From an uncultured Clostridia bacterium (GTDB taxonomy: Bacteria > Bacillota > Clostridia > TANB77 > CAG-508), in the NCBI GenBank assembly GCA_934178475.1, contig CAKPQH010000014.1:1-38419 (forward strand): DNA of 38,419 nt, in the 5' to 3' direction. The translations under genes were made by a program, and so were the position numbers. Shown here piece by piece: positions 1-8,248 of this stretch. Numbering within the stretch: the first letter of the stretch is position 1; every line of letters begins with the position of its first letter. A model generated the notes under the pieces. That model made no database searches. It saw only the letters and a list, made by a program, of their open reading frames with translations, and was not told the origin of the DNA.

Positions 1-1205
1 GAACAGACGCAAAGAATGGACAAACACAAAATATAACGAAAGTAGTATTTTTAAAAGGAACAACAAATGAAGACAAAAATGGGAATAAATATCCAACAGA
101 TTATGATATAGCAAGCCAAACAGTTGGAAATGAATCAACAATGATAGTACATCCAGCATTCACATTTGGAGGAGCAAACTTAAGAGGAATATGGGTAGCA
201 AAGTTTGAAGCAAGTATGGCAGAGACAAATGAGAATACAACAACAGCAAATAATAATAATGCAAGTACAAAGACGGTAAAAGTATTACCAAATGCAGAAA
301 GTTGGAGATATATAAACATAGGAAAGTCATTTGAAGTGTGTTATAACATGAAAGATAAAGATATATATAAATTATCAAAAGGAACAGATACACATTTGAT
401 GAAAAATAATGAATGGGGAGCAGTAGCATATTTAGCAGCATCACAATATGGTGTAATACCAGCAAGAGATACATCAGGAAGTGGAGGAGCAGATGCAGAA
501 GGAAAATATCATTCATATACAGGAGAAAATAATTATAAAGGAAATGTAACGCAAAGTACAACAGGAAATGTAACAGGAATATATGATTTAAATGGAGGAG
601 CATGGGAGAGAGTAGCAGCATATTGGGATAATGGAAGTGATAGTTTAAACTCATATGCAGGGAAAATAACAGTAGATGGAAAAGAAGTAAATTTATTTAA
701 TGGAAATAAATTAAATAGTGAATTTGCAGCATATTGGGATAAATATGAAGTAAGTGAAGATGAAAAAACAAATGGAGCTACAACATGGAAGATGACAAAT
801 GATGCAGAAAATATAATTACGAAAAATACAAATCTTGCAAAATATGCATATGATAGGGTACAAAATTTAAGGAATGTAAAAGGTGATGCTATATATGAAG
901 CAATTAATGGAAATATTTTTTCATATTATGGAATAAGATATTATGAAGGAAAATATACACAGCAATGGTTAAAAGCAACATATGATGAAAATAGAAATGT
1001 AACAGCGACAAATCATGAAGTTTCAAGCGGATATGCAACAGGATTATATGATAGTGACTATATGTTAATAGGAACATTCGTTCGACCTTTTCTTTATCGT
1101 GGTGGTGGCTGGGGTAGTGGTGCTGGCAGCGGTGTGTTCGGCACTGGCGGTTCGGACGGTTACGCTTACAACAGCAACGGGTTCCGTCCGGTGGTTGTTT
1201 TGTAA
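1..1205 (+). CDS. Partial surface-type protein with C-type-lectin/FGE-like C-terminus; candidate DGR target (5' end missing)
   Basis: The frame is open from base 3 to the TAA at 1203-1205, about 400 residues, and the true start lies left of the window. The body is Asn/Thr/Ser/Tyr-rich and AT-rich in codon use. It contains segments such as GIWVAKFEAS, and MKNNEWGAVAYLAASQYG, which I associate with large clostridial proteins that carry a prepilin-like N-terminus and a formylglycine-enzyme/C-type-lectin-like fold. The C-terminus runs from YRGGGW to GFRPVVVL, the RGG-W...GFR pattern that closes this fold. From about 1077 base composition changes sharply: CGT, GGC, GGT, CCG and TCG codons replace AGA, GGA and CCA. 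This looks like a DGR variable region. The ATG at 141 is internal and not the real start. Surface location and ligand binding are inferred; no signal sequence is visible because the 5' end is absent. Confidence 0.75.
   Translation, partial: TDAKNGQTQNITKVVFLKGTTNEDKNGNKYPTDYDIASQTVGNESTMIVHPAFTFGGANLRGIWVAKFEASMAETNENTTTANNNNASTKTVKVLPNAESWRYINIGKSFEVCYNMKDKDIYKLSKGTDTHLMKNNEWGAVAYLAASQYGVIPARDTSGSGGADAEGKYHSYTGENNYKGNVTQSTTGNVTGIYDLNGGAWERVAAYWDNGSDSLNSYAGKITVDGKEVNLFNGNKLNSEFAAYWDKYEVSEDEKTNGATTWKMTNDAENIITKNTNLAKYAYDRVQNLRNVKGDAIYEAINGNIFSYYGIRYYEGKYTQQWLKATYDENRNVTATNHEVSSGYATGLYDSDYMLIGTFVRPFLYRGGGWGSGAGSGVFGTGGSDGYAYNSNGFRPVVVL
1077..1202 (+). other. Candidate DGR variable region (VR)
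   Basis: These 42 codons close the ORF and are far richer in G+C than the preceding 1 kb. Between the constant-looking blocks RGG, W, GVF, S and GFRPVVVL, nearly every codon ends in C or T. They are GGC, GGT, AGT, GCT, AGC, ACT, GAC, TAC and AAC, encoding G, S, A, T, D, Y and N. That is the set produced when AAC/AAT codons of a template repeat are mutated at their adenines. The GC-rich, adenine-poor block at about 1179-1202 could be the initiation-of-mutagenic-homology end. No template repeat or reverse transcriptase is visible in the window, so this rests on codon pattern and domain position. Confidence 0.6.
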
Positions 1206-1259
1206 AATTTTAGAATGAAGAAATTTAAAACTTTTGAATTTAGAATACGATTTTTTTAT

Positions 1260-1293
1260 AAAGAAAAGTAGTTTGAAGCTACTTTTCTTTTTT
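1260..1293 (+). terminator. Intrinsic terminator after the candidate DGR target
   Basis: A perfect 12-bp stem (1260-1271 with 1279-1290) has a 7-nt loop and its 3' arm runs into a T-tract. Confidence 0.85.
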
Positions 1294-1337
1294 CTTTATT
1301 TGTAGTATAATAACTATGTTTAGAAAGGATGGATAAA

Positions 1338-2582
1338 ATGTTTGAACAATTTGGAATAAGTAATGAATTAGAAGATTTATCAAAAGAAGTTGAAAGAGAA
1401 ATAAGATCTATTTTTGAGAATATTGATAGAATAAATGAAATAAATACTTTAAAAGTATTAAAAGCTATGCAAGATAGTGGATTTTCAGCAAATCATTTAA
1501 ATTCATCAAATGGATATGGAATAGATGAATCTGGAAGAAATAAAATAGAAGAAGTATATGCGAAGGTATTCAAAGCAGAAGATGCATTGGTTAGAAGCCA
1601 ATTAATATCTGGTACACATGCTTTGGCAATAACTCTTGGTGCTCTTTTAAGGCCAGGAGAAAAAATGCTTAGTATAACAGGACTTCCATATGATACGCTT
1701 CAAACTGTTATTGGTCTTACAGGAGAGAGTAAAAGTTCATTAAAAGCATATGGAATAGAATATGAACAAATAGATTTGGTAGATAATGAATTTGATACTA
1801 AATCTATTTGTGAAAGATTAAAATCAAATGATATAAAACTTGTAGAGATTCAAAGGTCAATTGGATATTCTACAAGAAAAAGTTTAGTAATTGAAAAAAT
1901 AGAAAATATAATATCAGAAATAAGGAAAGTAAACAAAGAAGTAATAATTATGGTAGATAATTGTTATGGTGAATTTGTACAAGAAAAAGAACCAATAGAA
2001 GTTGGAGCTGATATTGCAGTAGGTTCACTTATGAAAAACTTAGGGGCAGGAATTGCAACAAGTGGAGCGTATATTGTAGGTAAAAAAGATTTGATTGAAC
2101 TTTGTGCAGAAAGATTGACTTCTCCTGGAATTGGAAAGGAAATTGGTCCATCACTTGGACAAAATACAAGTTTTATAAAGGGATTATTTTTTGCACCAAA
2201 AGTTGTTGCAAATGCTGTAAAAACAGCAATATTTGCAAGTAGAATATTAGAAAGATTAGGATTTAAAGTTAGTCCTAAATTTGATGAAAAAAGAGCTGAT
2301 ATAGTTCAAACTATAATATTAGATGATGAAGAAAAATTAGTTAAATTTTGCCAAGGAATACAAATGGGTTCACCAGTAGATTCTTTTGCTGTACCTGTTC
2401 CAGGAGATATGGGAGGATATGAAGATAAGGTTATAATGGCAGCAGGAACATTTACAGAAGGTTCTACCATTGAGCTTAGTTGTGATGGACCTTTACGTAA
2501 ACCATATATAGCTTATATGCAAGGTGGGTTGGATTATTTTTATGGTAAAATAGGAGTTCTAAAAGCTATACAAAATATGTAG
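1338..2582 (+). CDS. Methionine gamma-lyase family PLP enzyme (aluminium-resistance protein family)
   Basis: A 414-residue fold-type I PLP enzyme. The likely Schiff-base lysine is Lys233 in GSLMKN, and the VDNCYGEF motif just before it supplies the cofactor-binding aspartate. EERLTSPG-like and GIGKEIGPSLG segments are typical of the Met_gamma_lyase (PF06838) family, often labelled aluminium resistance protein. The true reaction is uncertain: family members are thought to cleave C-S bonds of sulphur amino acids. I chose ATG 1338 because AGGATGG lies 5 nt upstream. ATG 1329 is in frame but abuts the Shine-Dalgarno. It stands alone between two terminator/promoter boundaries and has a TATAAT at 1306-1311 with only a weak -35. 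Confidence 0.85.
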   Translation: MFEQFGISNELEDLSKEVEREIRSIFENIDRINEINTLKVLKAMQDSGFSANHLNSSNGYGIDESGRNKIEEVYAKVFKAEDALVRSQLISGTHALAITLGALLRPGEKMLSITGLPYDTLQTVIGLTGESKSSLKAYGIEYEQIDLVDNEFDTKSICERLKSNDIKLVEIQRSIGYSTRKSLVIEKIENIISEIRKVNKEVIIMVDNCYGEFVQEKEPIEVGADIAVGSLMKNLGAGIATSGAYIVGKKDLIELCAERLTSPGIGKEIGPSLGQNTSFIKGLFFAPKVVANAVKTAIFASRILERLGFKVSPKFDEKRADIVQTIILDDEEKLVKFCQGIQMGSPVDSFAVPVPGDMGGYEDKVIMAAGTFTEGSTIELSCDGPLRKPYIAYMQGGLDYFYGKIGVLKAIQNM

Positions 2583-2623
2583 TTTTCAGGAATATATTTA
2601 GCCAATGAAATTTATAAAATTGC

Positions 2624-2651
2624 TTGAAAAATCATAAATATATGATATAAT
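2624..2651 (+). promoter_or_regulatory. Sigma-A promoter for the ppaC operon
   Basis: TTGAAA at 2624-2629, a 16-nt spacer and TATAAT at 2646-2651, 37 nt before the ppaC start. Confidence 0.7.
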
Positions 2652-2688
2652 AAGTAAGTAAAATTACGAAGATTGGAGAAAAAAATAA

Positions 2689-3612
2689 ATGGAAAATGAA
2701 ATATTAATTTTTGGACATAAAAATCCAGATACAGATACAATTTGTGCTAGTTTGGTAGCAGAAAATCTAGAAAATAAAGCAGGATTTAATAAAGCAAAAG
2801 CATATAGATTGGGAGAATTAAATAAAGAAACAAAATATGTATTAGATTATTTTAAAGTTGAGGAACCAGAACTTTTATCAAAAATAGATGAAGGAGGAAA
2901 AGTTATACTTGTAGACCATAATGATTTTGGTCAAAGCGTTGAAGGAATAGAAAGTGCAGAGATATTAAAAGTTGTAGATCATCATAAAATTTCAGGATTT
3001 AGTACTAAAGAACCTTTATTTTATATGGCAATGCCAGTAGGTAGTACATGTACTATTTTGTATGATATGTATGTAATGAATAATATAGAAATAGAACCTA
3101 AATATGCAGGATTAATGCTTAGTGCTATCATTTCAGATACATTATTATTCAAATCACCAACTTGCACACCTAAAGATGTAGAAGTTGCAAATGCTCTTGC
3201 TAAAATAGCAAATGTAGATATAAATAAATATGGATTAGATATGTTAAAAGCAGGAACTGATTTAAGTGATTATTCACCAGAAGAATTAATAAATATTGAT
3301 TCAAAGCCATTTACAACAAATGGAGTGAAATATCAAGTTGCACAAGTAAATACAGCATCAATAGAAGATGTATTAAAATCAAAAGGAGAAATTGAAAGTG
3401 CTATGGAAAAATTTATGAAAGGTAATCAAGTAGAGTTATTTGTATTATTAATTACAGATATTTTAGAAAATAATTCTCAAATAATAGCACTTGGAAAAAC
3501 AGAAATAGTAGAAAAAGCTTTTAAAGTAGAATTAAAAGATAACATGGCATATTTACCAGGAGTTGTTTCTAGAAAGAAACAAGTAATACCAGTTATAGAC
3601 TCTAATATTTAG
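2689..3612 (+). CDS. ppaC: Manganese-dependent inorganic pyrophosphatase
   Basis: Hydrolyses pyrophosphate to phosphate in the cytosol, pulling biosynthetic reactions forward. The 307 residues match the usual length of family II pyrophosphatases. The N-terminal DHH domain shows GHKNPDTDTICAS near residue 9, VDHND near 75 and VVDHHK near 100, the metal-binding His/Asp sets. The C-terminal DHHA2 domain ends with PGVVSRKKQVIPV, the substrate-binding RKKQ signature. ATG 2689 follows a GGAG-type ribosome site. It is the first gene of a run whose members lie 8-11 nt apart or overlap (lepB, holB, ricT-like, ferredoxin). No CBS insertion is present. Confidence 0.95.
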   Translation: MENEILIFGHKNPDTDTICASLVAENLENKAGFNKAKAYRLGELNKETKYVLDYFKVEEPELLSKIDEGGKVILVDHNDFGQSVEGIESAEILKVVDHHKISGFSTKEPLFYMAMPVGSTCTILYDMYVMNNIEIEPKYAGLMLSAIISDTLLFKSPTCTPKDVEVANALAKIANVDINKYGLDMLKAGTDLSDYSPEELINIDSKPFTTNGVKYQVAQVNTASIEDVLKSKGEIESAMEKFMKGNQVELFVLLITDILENNSQIIALGKTEIVEKAFKVELKDNMAYLPGVVSRKKQVIPVIDSNI

Positions 3613-3623
3613 GAGGAAGAAAA

Positions 3624-4274
3624 TTGAGCGAAGGAACAGAAAGTAAGATAAAAGATATATTAGAATGGATAGTATGTATTGTAGTTGCGTTAGTTATAGC
3701 AATATTATTTAGATATTATTTAGGAACACCAACAATAGTAAAACAACCATCAATGTATCCGACACTTGTAGAAAACCAAAGATTATGGCTTAGTAGATGG
3801 AATAGAACAATTAAGAAGATGCCATCAAAAGGTGATATAATAACATTTGAAGCACCAAGTACAACTGTTTTGACACAAGAAGAAATGAAAGAAAGTGTAG
3901 TTGCTAGATATGAAAAAGAACCAAAATCTATTATGGGAAAATTAACTCATAATGTTTTGGAACTAAACAAAATGAGTTATATAAAAAGAGTTATAGGACT
4001 TCCAGGAGATCATGTGGTTATAGAAGAAGGAAATGTTTATATAAATGGTCAATTGTTACAAGAAAAATACTTAAAGGAAGGAGTATCTACAGGAAATGGA
4101 AAAGGAAATTGTGTAGATATTGTTGTTCCAGAAAATTCAGTATTTGTTATGGGAGATAATAGAGCGCAAAGCACAGATAGTAGATGTTTTGGATGTGTAC
4201 CATTAGAAAAAATTGAAAGTAAAGTTATAATTAGAATATGGCCACTTAGTAAATTTGGAAAAATAGATAAATAA
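3624..4274 (+). CDS. lepB: Signal peptidase I
   Basis: Type I (S26) leader peptidase that cuts signal peptides from exported proteins. One N-terminal membrane helix spans about residues 12-33. The catalytic serine is Ser43 in QPSMYPTL and the general-base lysine is Lys121 in YIKRVIGLPGDHV. The conserved GDNRAQSTDSR block lies near residue 177. The gap between the serine and lysine boxes is long, with a charged insertion around residues 75-110. It starts at TTG 3624, set by a perfect AGGAGG 7 nt upstream; there is no alternative ATG before the serine box. It lies 11 nt after ppaC and 8 nt before holB. Confidence 0.94.
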   Translation: MSEGTESKIKDILEWIVCIVVALVIAILFRYYLGTPTIVKQPSMYPTLVENQRLWLSRWNRTIKKMPSKGDIITFEAPSTTVLTQEEMKESVVARYEKEPKSIMGKLTHNVLELNKMSYIKRVIGLPGDHVVIEEGNVYINGQLLQEKYLKEGVSTGNGKGNCVDIVVPENSVFVMGDNRAQSTDSRCFGCVPLEKIESKVIIRIWPLSKFGKIDK

Positions 4275-4282
4275 AAAGGGAT

Positions 4283-5191
4283 GTGAATTATTTGTTTGAA
4301 GGAATTATAGGAAATGATAAAATAAAAGAAGAACTAAAAACATCAATAGATTTAAACAAAAATTCACATAGTTATTTATTTATTGGAACTTCTGGTATTG
4401 GAAAAAAACTCATTGCAAAAGAATTTGCTAAAATGATATTATGTTTAGATAACAATAAATATTGTAATAAATGTAAATCATGTATTGAATTTGATTCAGA
4501 TAATAATCCTGATTTTGTACAGATTGAACCTGATGGGAATAGCTTAAAAATTGAACAGATAAGAGAAATGCAAAAAAAAGTAATAGAATTTCCTATTGTT
4601 TCAAATAAAAAGGTTTATATAGTAAATGATGCGGATAAAATGACAAAAGAAGCTCAAAATTGTTTATTGAAGACTTTAGAAGAACCACCAGAATTTGTCG
4701 TGATAATATTAATTGGAGCAAACGAAAATGATTTCTTAAGTACTATAAAATCAAGATGTACAATAATAAGATTTAATGAAATATCAGATAATGAAATAAA
4801 GAAATATTTAAAAGAAAAGTACCAAATAGATAATATAGATGAAAATATGTTAGAGGCTTTCCAAGGGAGCATAGGAAGAGCGGAAATATTAAAAGATAAA
4901 AAGGACTTATATAATTCAATATATAAAATAATTGAATCTATAAATAGAGTTAATTTAATAGATATATTAAATGAAGCAGAGATAATTTATAAATCACAAG
5001 AAGATAAATTTGAAATATTAGATTATATTAATATATTATTATTTAAACATTCTAAAGAAAATATTAATTATGCAAATTGCATAAATATTGTAGAAGATAC
5101 TAAAAAAAGATTAAAAGCAAACAGTAATTATAATATGTGCATAGATAATATGTTATTTAAAATGTGGGAGGGAATAAATTGCAAAATATAG
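4283..5191 (+). CDS. holB: DNA polymerase III delta' subunit (clamp loader)
   Basis: AAA+ clamp-loader subunit that works with DnaX and HolA to load the sliding clamp. It has a P-loop-like GTSGIGKK at residues 35-42, a zinc-binding Cys set at 54, 61, 64 and 67, and LLKTLEEPPE followed by a sensor-1 region ending at SRC. The length of 302 residues is within range for delta'. The start is not certain. GTG 4283 lies only about 2 nt after AAAAGGG, while TTG 4292 has a better distance and would remove three residues. The 3' end overlaps the next gene by 13 nt, implying translational coupling. In many Firmicutes holB directly precedes the PSP1-domain gene, as here. Confidence 0.9.
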   Translation: MNYLFEGIIGNDKIKEELKTSIDLNKNSHSYLFIGTSGIGKKLIAKEFAKMILCLDNNKYCNKCKSCIEFDSDNNPDFVQIEPDGNSLKIEQIREMQKKVIEFPIVSNKKVYIVNDADKMTKEAQNCLLKTLEEPPEFVVIILIGANENDFLSTIKSRCTIIRFNEISDNEIKKYLKEKYQIDNIDENMLEAFQGSIGRAEILKDKKDLYNSIYKIIESINRVNLIDILNEAEIIYKSQEDKFEILDYINILLFKHSKENINYANCINIVEDTKKRLKANSNYNMCIDNMLFKMWEGINCKI

Positions 5192-6105
5192 TAGGAGTAA
5201 GATTTAGAAGATTAGGAAAAATATATTTTTTTAATCCTAAATATTTAATGTTAAGAAAAGGTGATAATGTTATAGTAGAGACATCAGAAGGGGAAGAATT
5301 TGGAACAGTAATGATTCCAAATAGACCTATGGAAGAATCTAAAATAGTAGCACCATTAAAAAAAGTTTTAAGAATTGCTAATAACAGAGATATGAAACAT
5401 TATGAAGAATGTAAACAATTAGAAAAAAGAGCTTTGGATTATTGTAATAAAAAGATAAAAGAACTTAATTTAAAAATGAATCTAACAGATGTAGAATGTA
5501 AATTTGATAATACTAAATTATTATTCTATTTTACTGCTGATGGAAGAATAGATTTTAGAGATTTAGTAAAGGAATTAGCTTTAGAGTTTAAAACCAGAAT
5601 TGAACTTAGACAAATAGGAGTAAGAGATGAAATAAAGAAATTTGGTGGAAATGGGATTTGTGGAAGAGAAATGTGTTGTTGTTCTTTTCTAAATGATTTT
5701 GAAACTGTATCAATAAAAATGGCAAAAGATCAAAATTTATCACTTAATCCAACAAAAATTTCAGGTAATTGTGGAAGACTTATGTGTTGTTTAAAATATG
5801 AACAAGATGTATATGAAGAAAAGTTATCTAGAATGCCACATGTTGGAGCAATTGTTAAATCAGCAGACGGAACAGGTGAAGTAGATATGGTAGAGACATT
5901 AGCTGAAAGAATAAGAGTTAAATTTAAAAATGGAGAAGGATATACATATAAAAAATATAACTTAGCTGATATTAAAGTTATTAAAGATAATGTAAAAGAA
6001 GAAGTAAATGAAGAAGAAAAAGAAAATCAAAAAGAGCTAGCAGAACTTGAAAAACTAGAAGAAAAAGATATTAAAGAAAAAGGTGGTGAAGAAGATGGCA
6101 TATAA
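5179..6105 (+). CDS. ricT: PSP1-domain protein, RicT (YaaT)-like
   Basis: About 308 residues. The N-terminus (VGVRFRRLGKIYFF) and the central region match PSP1/RicT proteins, which in Bacillus form the RicA-RicF-RicT complex that binds Fe-S clusters and supports RNase Y-dependent mRNA processing. Cysteine motifs GICGREMCCC near residue 157 and CGRLMCC near 197 are the family's cluster-type ligands. The tail after about residue 275 is Glu/Lys-rich and probably disordered. I chose TTG 5179 because GGGAGG lies 7 nt upstream; GTG 5164 is in frame but precedes that site. The gene overlaps holB by 13 nt and the ferredoxin by 11 nt. Whether RicA and RicF exist in this organism is unknown from here. 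Confidence 0.88.
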   Translation: MQNIVGVRFRRLGKIYFFNPKYLMLRKGDNVIVETSEGEEFGTVMIPNRPMEESKIVAPLKKVLRIANNRDMKHYEECKQLEKRALDYCNKKIKELNLKMNLTDVECKFDNTKLLFYFTADGRIDFRDLVKELALEFKTRIELRQIGVRDEIKKFGGNGICGREMCCCSFLNDFETVSIKMAKDQNLSLNPTKISGNCGRLMCCLKYEQDVYEEKLSRMPHVGAIVKSADGTGEVDMVETLAERIRVKFKNGEGYTYKKYNLADIKVIKDNVKEEVNEEEKENQKELAELEKLEEKDIKEKGGEEDGI

Positions 6106-6265
6106 GATTAATGATAATTGTATCTCTTGTGGAGCTTGTGCTGCAAATTGTCCAGTTGAATGCATAGCTGAAGGAGATGGAAAATTCGTAATAGATGAAA
6201 ACGTTTGCATAAGTTGCGGAACATGTGCTAGTGTTTGTCCTGTTACTGCACCAGAAGAAGCGTAA
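6095..6265 (+). CDS. 2[4Fe-4S] ferredoxin
   Basis: A 56-residue clostridial-type ferredoxin with two CxxCxxCxxxCP motifs (CISCGACAANCP and CISCGTCASVCP). It carries low-potential electrons and could serve the pyruvate:ferredoxin oxidoreductase encoded at 13.6-16.6 kb. ATG 6095 follows AGGTGG by 7 nt; GTG 6083 is in frame but overlaps that site. The gene starts inside the end of the ricT-like gene, so it is last in the ppaC operon and ends at an intrinsic terminator. Confidence 0.95.
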   Translation: MAYKINDNCISCGACAANCPVECIAEGDGKFVIDENVCISCGTCASVCPVTAPEEA

Positions 6266-6270
6266 TTTTT

Positions 6271-6305
6271 AAGATTGCAGTAATATAATCTGCAATCTTT
6301 TTATA
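6271..6305 (+). terminator. Intrinsic terminator of the ppaC-ferredoxin operon
   Basis: A 10-bp perfect stem (6271-6280 with 6290-6299), 9-nt loop and T-run. Confidence 0.85.
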
Positions 6306-6327
6306 TTTTATTTAAGGAGGAATTTTT

Positions 6328-7257
6328 ATGTTAGTTACAACAAAGGAAATGTTCGAAAAATCAATGAAAGAGAAATTTGCAATTGGAGCTTTTAATGTTA
6401 ATAATATGGAGATTATACAAGCGATTGTAGATGCTGCTGCAAAGCAAAATTCGCCAGTTATATTACAAGCATCATCAGGTGCGATAAAATATGCTAAAAT
6501 AGGATATTTAATGAAAATGGTAGAAGCAGCAGTGGAAGAATATCCAGAAATACCAATTGCATTACATTTAGACCATGGACCTGATTTTGAAACTGCAAAA
6601 ATGTGTATAGATGCAGGATTTACATCAGTTATGATAGATGGATCTAAATATAGTTTTGAAGAGAATGTAGCATTAACTAAAAAAGTAGTTGATTATGCTC
6701 ATAGTAAAGGTGTTGTTGTTGAAGCAGAACTTGGTAAACTTGCGGGAATAGAAGATGATGTTAATGTTTCAGAAGCTGATGCTATGTATACAGATCCAGA
6801 CCAAGCTGCAGAATTTGTTAAATTAACAGGATGTGATTCTTTAGCAATAGCAATTGGTACAAGCCATGGAGCTTATAAATTTAAAGGAGAAGCAAAATTA
6901 AGATTTGATATATTGGAAGAAATTAAGAAAAAAATTCCAAATACACCAATTGTATTACATGGAGCATCAACAGTTATACCTGAACTTGTAAAGCAGTGTA
7001 ATGATTATGGAGCAGATATTCCAGGGGCAAAAGGAGTTCCTGATGAAATATTAAAACAAGCATCTGAAAGCGGAGTATCAAAAATAAATGTTGATACAGA
7101 TTTAAGACTTGCAATGACAGCTGGAATAAGAAAAGTATTTGTAGAAGAACCATCTGCATTTGATCCAAGAAAATATTTAAAACCAGCTAGAGAGCTTATT
7201 GAAAAAACTGTAGAACATAAAATTGCAGATGTTTTTGGTTCTAGTAATAAAGCATAA
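6328..7257 (+). CDS. fba: Class II fructose-bisphosphate aldolase
   Basis: Cleaves fructose 1,6-bisphosphate to dihydroxyacetone phosphate and glyceraldehyde 3-phosphate in glycolysis. Zinc and active-site motifs are clear: HLDHG with His80, Asp82 and His83, EAELGKLAG near residue 132, IGTSHGAYKF near 176 and VLHGAS near 209. At 309 residues it is of normal length. A perfect AAGGAGG lies 8 nt before ATG 6328. It has no obvious promoter of its own in the 62-nt gap, so it may depend on read-through of the upstream terminator. Confidence 0.94.
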   Translation: MLVTTKEMFEKSMKEKFAIGAFNVNNMEIIQAIVDAAAKQNSPVILQASSGAIKYAKIGYLMKMVEAAVEEYPEIPIALHLDHGPDFETAKMCIDAGFTSVMIDGSKYSFEENVALTKKVVDYAHSKGVVVEAELGKLAGIEDDVNVSEADAMYTDPDQAAEFVKLTGCDSLAIAIGTSHGAYKFKGEAKLRFDILEEIKKKIPNTPIVLHGASTVIPELVKQCNDYGADIPGAKGVPDEILKQASESGVSKINVDTDLRLAMTAGIRKVFVEEPSAFDPRKYLKPARELIEKTVEHKIADVFGSSNKA

Positions 7258-7299
7258 AAGTAATTTGAAAAAGTATTTTTTAAGGAGATATTGATATTA

Positions 7300-7764
7300 A
7301 TGAAACAAGAAAGAAAGATTATAGCTAAAAATCCGAATGCATATCATAATTATACAATTGAAGATACTATTGAAGCAGGAATTGAGCTTACAGGGACAGA
7401 AATAAAATCAATAAGAAATGGCAAGGTTAATTTAAAGGATAGTTTTGCAAATATAAAAAATGGGGAATGTTTTATATTTGGTATGCATATAAGTCCATAT
7501 GAATTTGGAAATATTTATAATAAAGATCCATTAAGAGATAGAAAACTTTTGCTTAATAGGTCAGAAATAAATAAATTAATAGGAAAAATTCAAGCAAAAG
7601 GATGTAGTTTGGTTCCAATTTCTATCTATTTTAAGGGGAGTTTTGTTAAAGTAGAATTAGGAATAGGGAAGGGAAAAAAGTTATATGATAAGAGACAAGA
7701 TATTGCCAAAAAAGATGCTGAGATGAGAATGAAGAAAGCTTTAAGTGAAAAGAATATGTATTAG
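7300..7764 (+). CDS. smpB: SsrA-binding protein SmpB
   Basis: Binds tmRNA and delivers it to stalled ribosomes for trans-translation. Family motifs seen are AYHNYTIEDTIEAGIELTGTEIKSIRNGKVNLKDSF near the N-terminus and KGKKLYDKRQ followed by a basic helical tail, which enters the mRNA channel. The length is 154 residues from ATG 7300. TTG 7291 is an in-frame alternative only 3 nt after AAGGAG; ATG 7300 is 12 nt away but matches the family's usual MKQERK start. The tmRNA gene itself is not adjacent. Confidence 0.93.
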   Translation: MKQERKIIAKNPNAYHNYTIEDTIEAGIELTGTEIKSIRNGKVNLKDSFANIKNGECFIFGMHISPYEFGNIYNKDPLRDRKLLLNRSEINKLIGKIQAKGCSLVPISIYFKGSFVKVELGIGKGKKLYDKRQDIAKKDAEMRMKKALSEKNMY

Positions 7765-7790
7765 GAGGTACTGTATAGTGCCTTCTTTTA
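7763..7790 (+). terminator. Probable terminator of smpB
   Basis: A 10-bp stem with two G-T pairs (7763-7772 with 7777-7786), a 4-nt loop and a short T-tract. It begins within the stop codon of smpB. Confidence 0.6.
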
Positions 7791-7815
7791 AAATTTGAAA
7801 AAAGAAAAATATGAA

Positions 7816-7847
7816 TAAAAATAAAAAGAGTAGATTAACTACTCTTT
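7816..7847 (-). terminator. Terminator of the tRNA cluster
   Basis: A 9-bp perfect stem (7825-7833 with 7839-7847) with a 5-nt loop. On the minus strand it is followed by a T-rich tract just past tRNA-Phe. Confidence 0.75.
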
Positions 7848-7851
7848 ATTA

Positions 7852-7927
<76 letters not shown>

Positions 7928-7952
7928 GAATATTTAATTTTAAATAAAAAAA

Positions 7953-8029
7953 TGGCGACCTGGAACGGGCTCGAACCGTCGACCTCCGCCGTGACAGGGC
8001 GGCATTCTAACCAACTGAACTACCAGGCC
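7953..8029 (-). tRNA. tRNA-Asp (GTC)
   Basis: A 77-nt cloverleaf with encoded CCA. The anticodon loop CTGTCAC gives GTC and the discriminator base is G, as expected for Asp. The acceptor stem GGCCTGG/CCAGGTC has one G-T pair. Confidence 0.97.
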
Positions 8030-8048
8030 ATTTGTATAAATAAAAAGA

Positions 8049-8124
8049 TGGTGGTCGTTATAGGGCTCGAACCTATGACCCCCTGCTTGTAAGGCAGATG
8101 CTCTCCCAGCTGAGCTAAACGACC
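8049..8124 (-). tRNA. tRNA-Val (TAC)
   Basis: A 76-nt cloverleaf with encoded CCA. The anticodon loop CTTACAA gives TAC. The acceptor stem is GGTCGTT/AACGACC. It is the first tRNA after the promoter at 8144-8172. Confidence 0.97.
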
Positions 8125-8143
8125 ATATCCTTCAACGTTTTCT

Positions 8144-8172
8144 AGTATACTATCTTTTAGATAAAAAGTCAA
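8144..8172 (-). promoter_or_regulatory. Sigma-A promoter of the Val-Asp-Phe tRNA cluster
   Basis: On the minus strand TTGACT (8167-8172), an exact 17-nt spacer and TATACT (8144-8149), 20 nt before tRNA-Val. The -35 sits in a 13-nt AAAAACTATTGAC context shared with the recN and thyA promoters. Confidence 0.85.
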
Positions 8173-8199
8173 TAGTTTTTCTGAATTTTTTTCAAAAAA

Positions 8200-8227
8200 T
8201 TGGTTAAAAATAATATAAAGATAAAAT
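8200..8227 (+). promoter_or_regulatory. Possible promoter for the gene at 8249
   Basis: TTGGTT, a 16-nt spacer and TAAAAT, divergent from the tRNA promoter. Confidence 0.45.
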
Positions 8228-8248
8228 TTTATTTAAGGAGGAGTTTAT

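Noticed and set aside
160..654. Long minus-strand frame opposite the candidate DGR target, and similar ones (for example 14196-14543 plus, 37046-37348 minus)
   Set aside because: They are antisense shadows with strings of Leu/Phe/Tyr, no ribosome binding site and no recognisable domain.
1260..1293. The hairpin after the variable region as the DGR target-recognition cruciform
   Set aside because: It lies about 57 nt past the end of the variable region, has a T-tract and sits between two genes, so a terminator is the simpler reading.
7765..7850. tmRNA (ssrA) gene next to smpB
   Set aside because: The 86-nt gap before the tRNA terminator is too short and lacks a tag ORF or tRNA-like ends.
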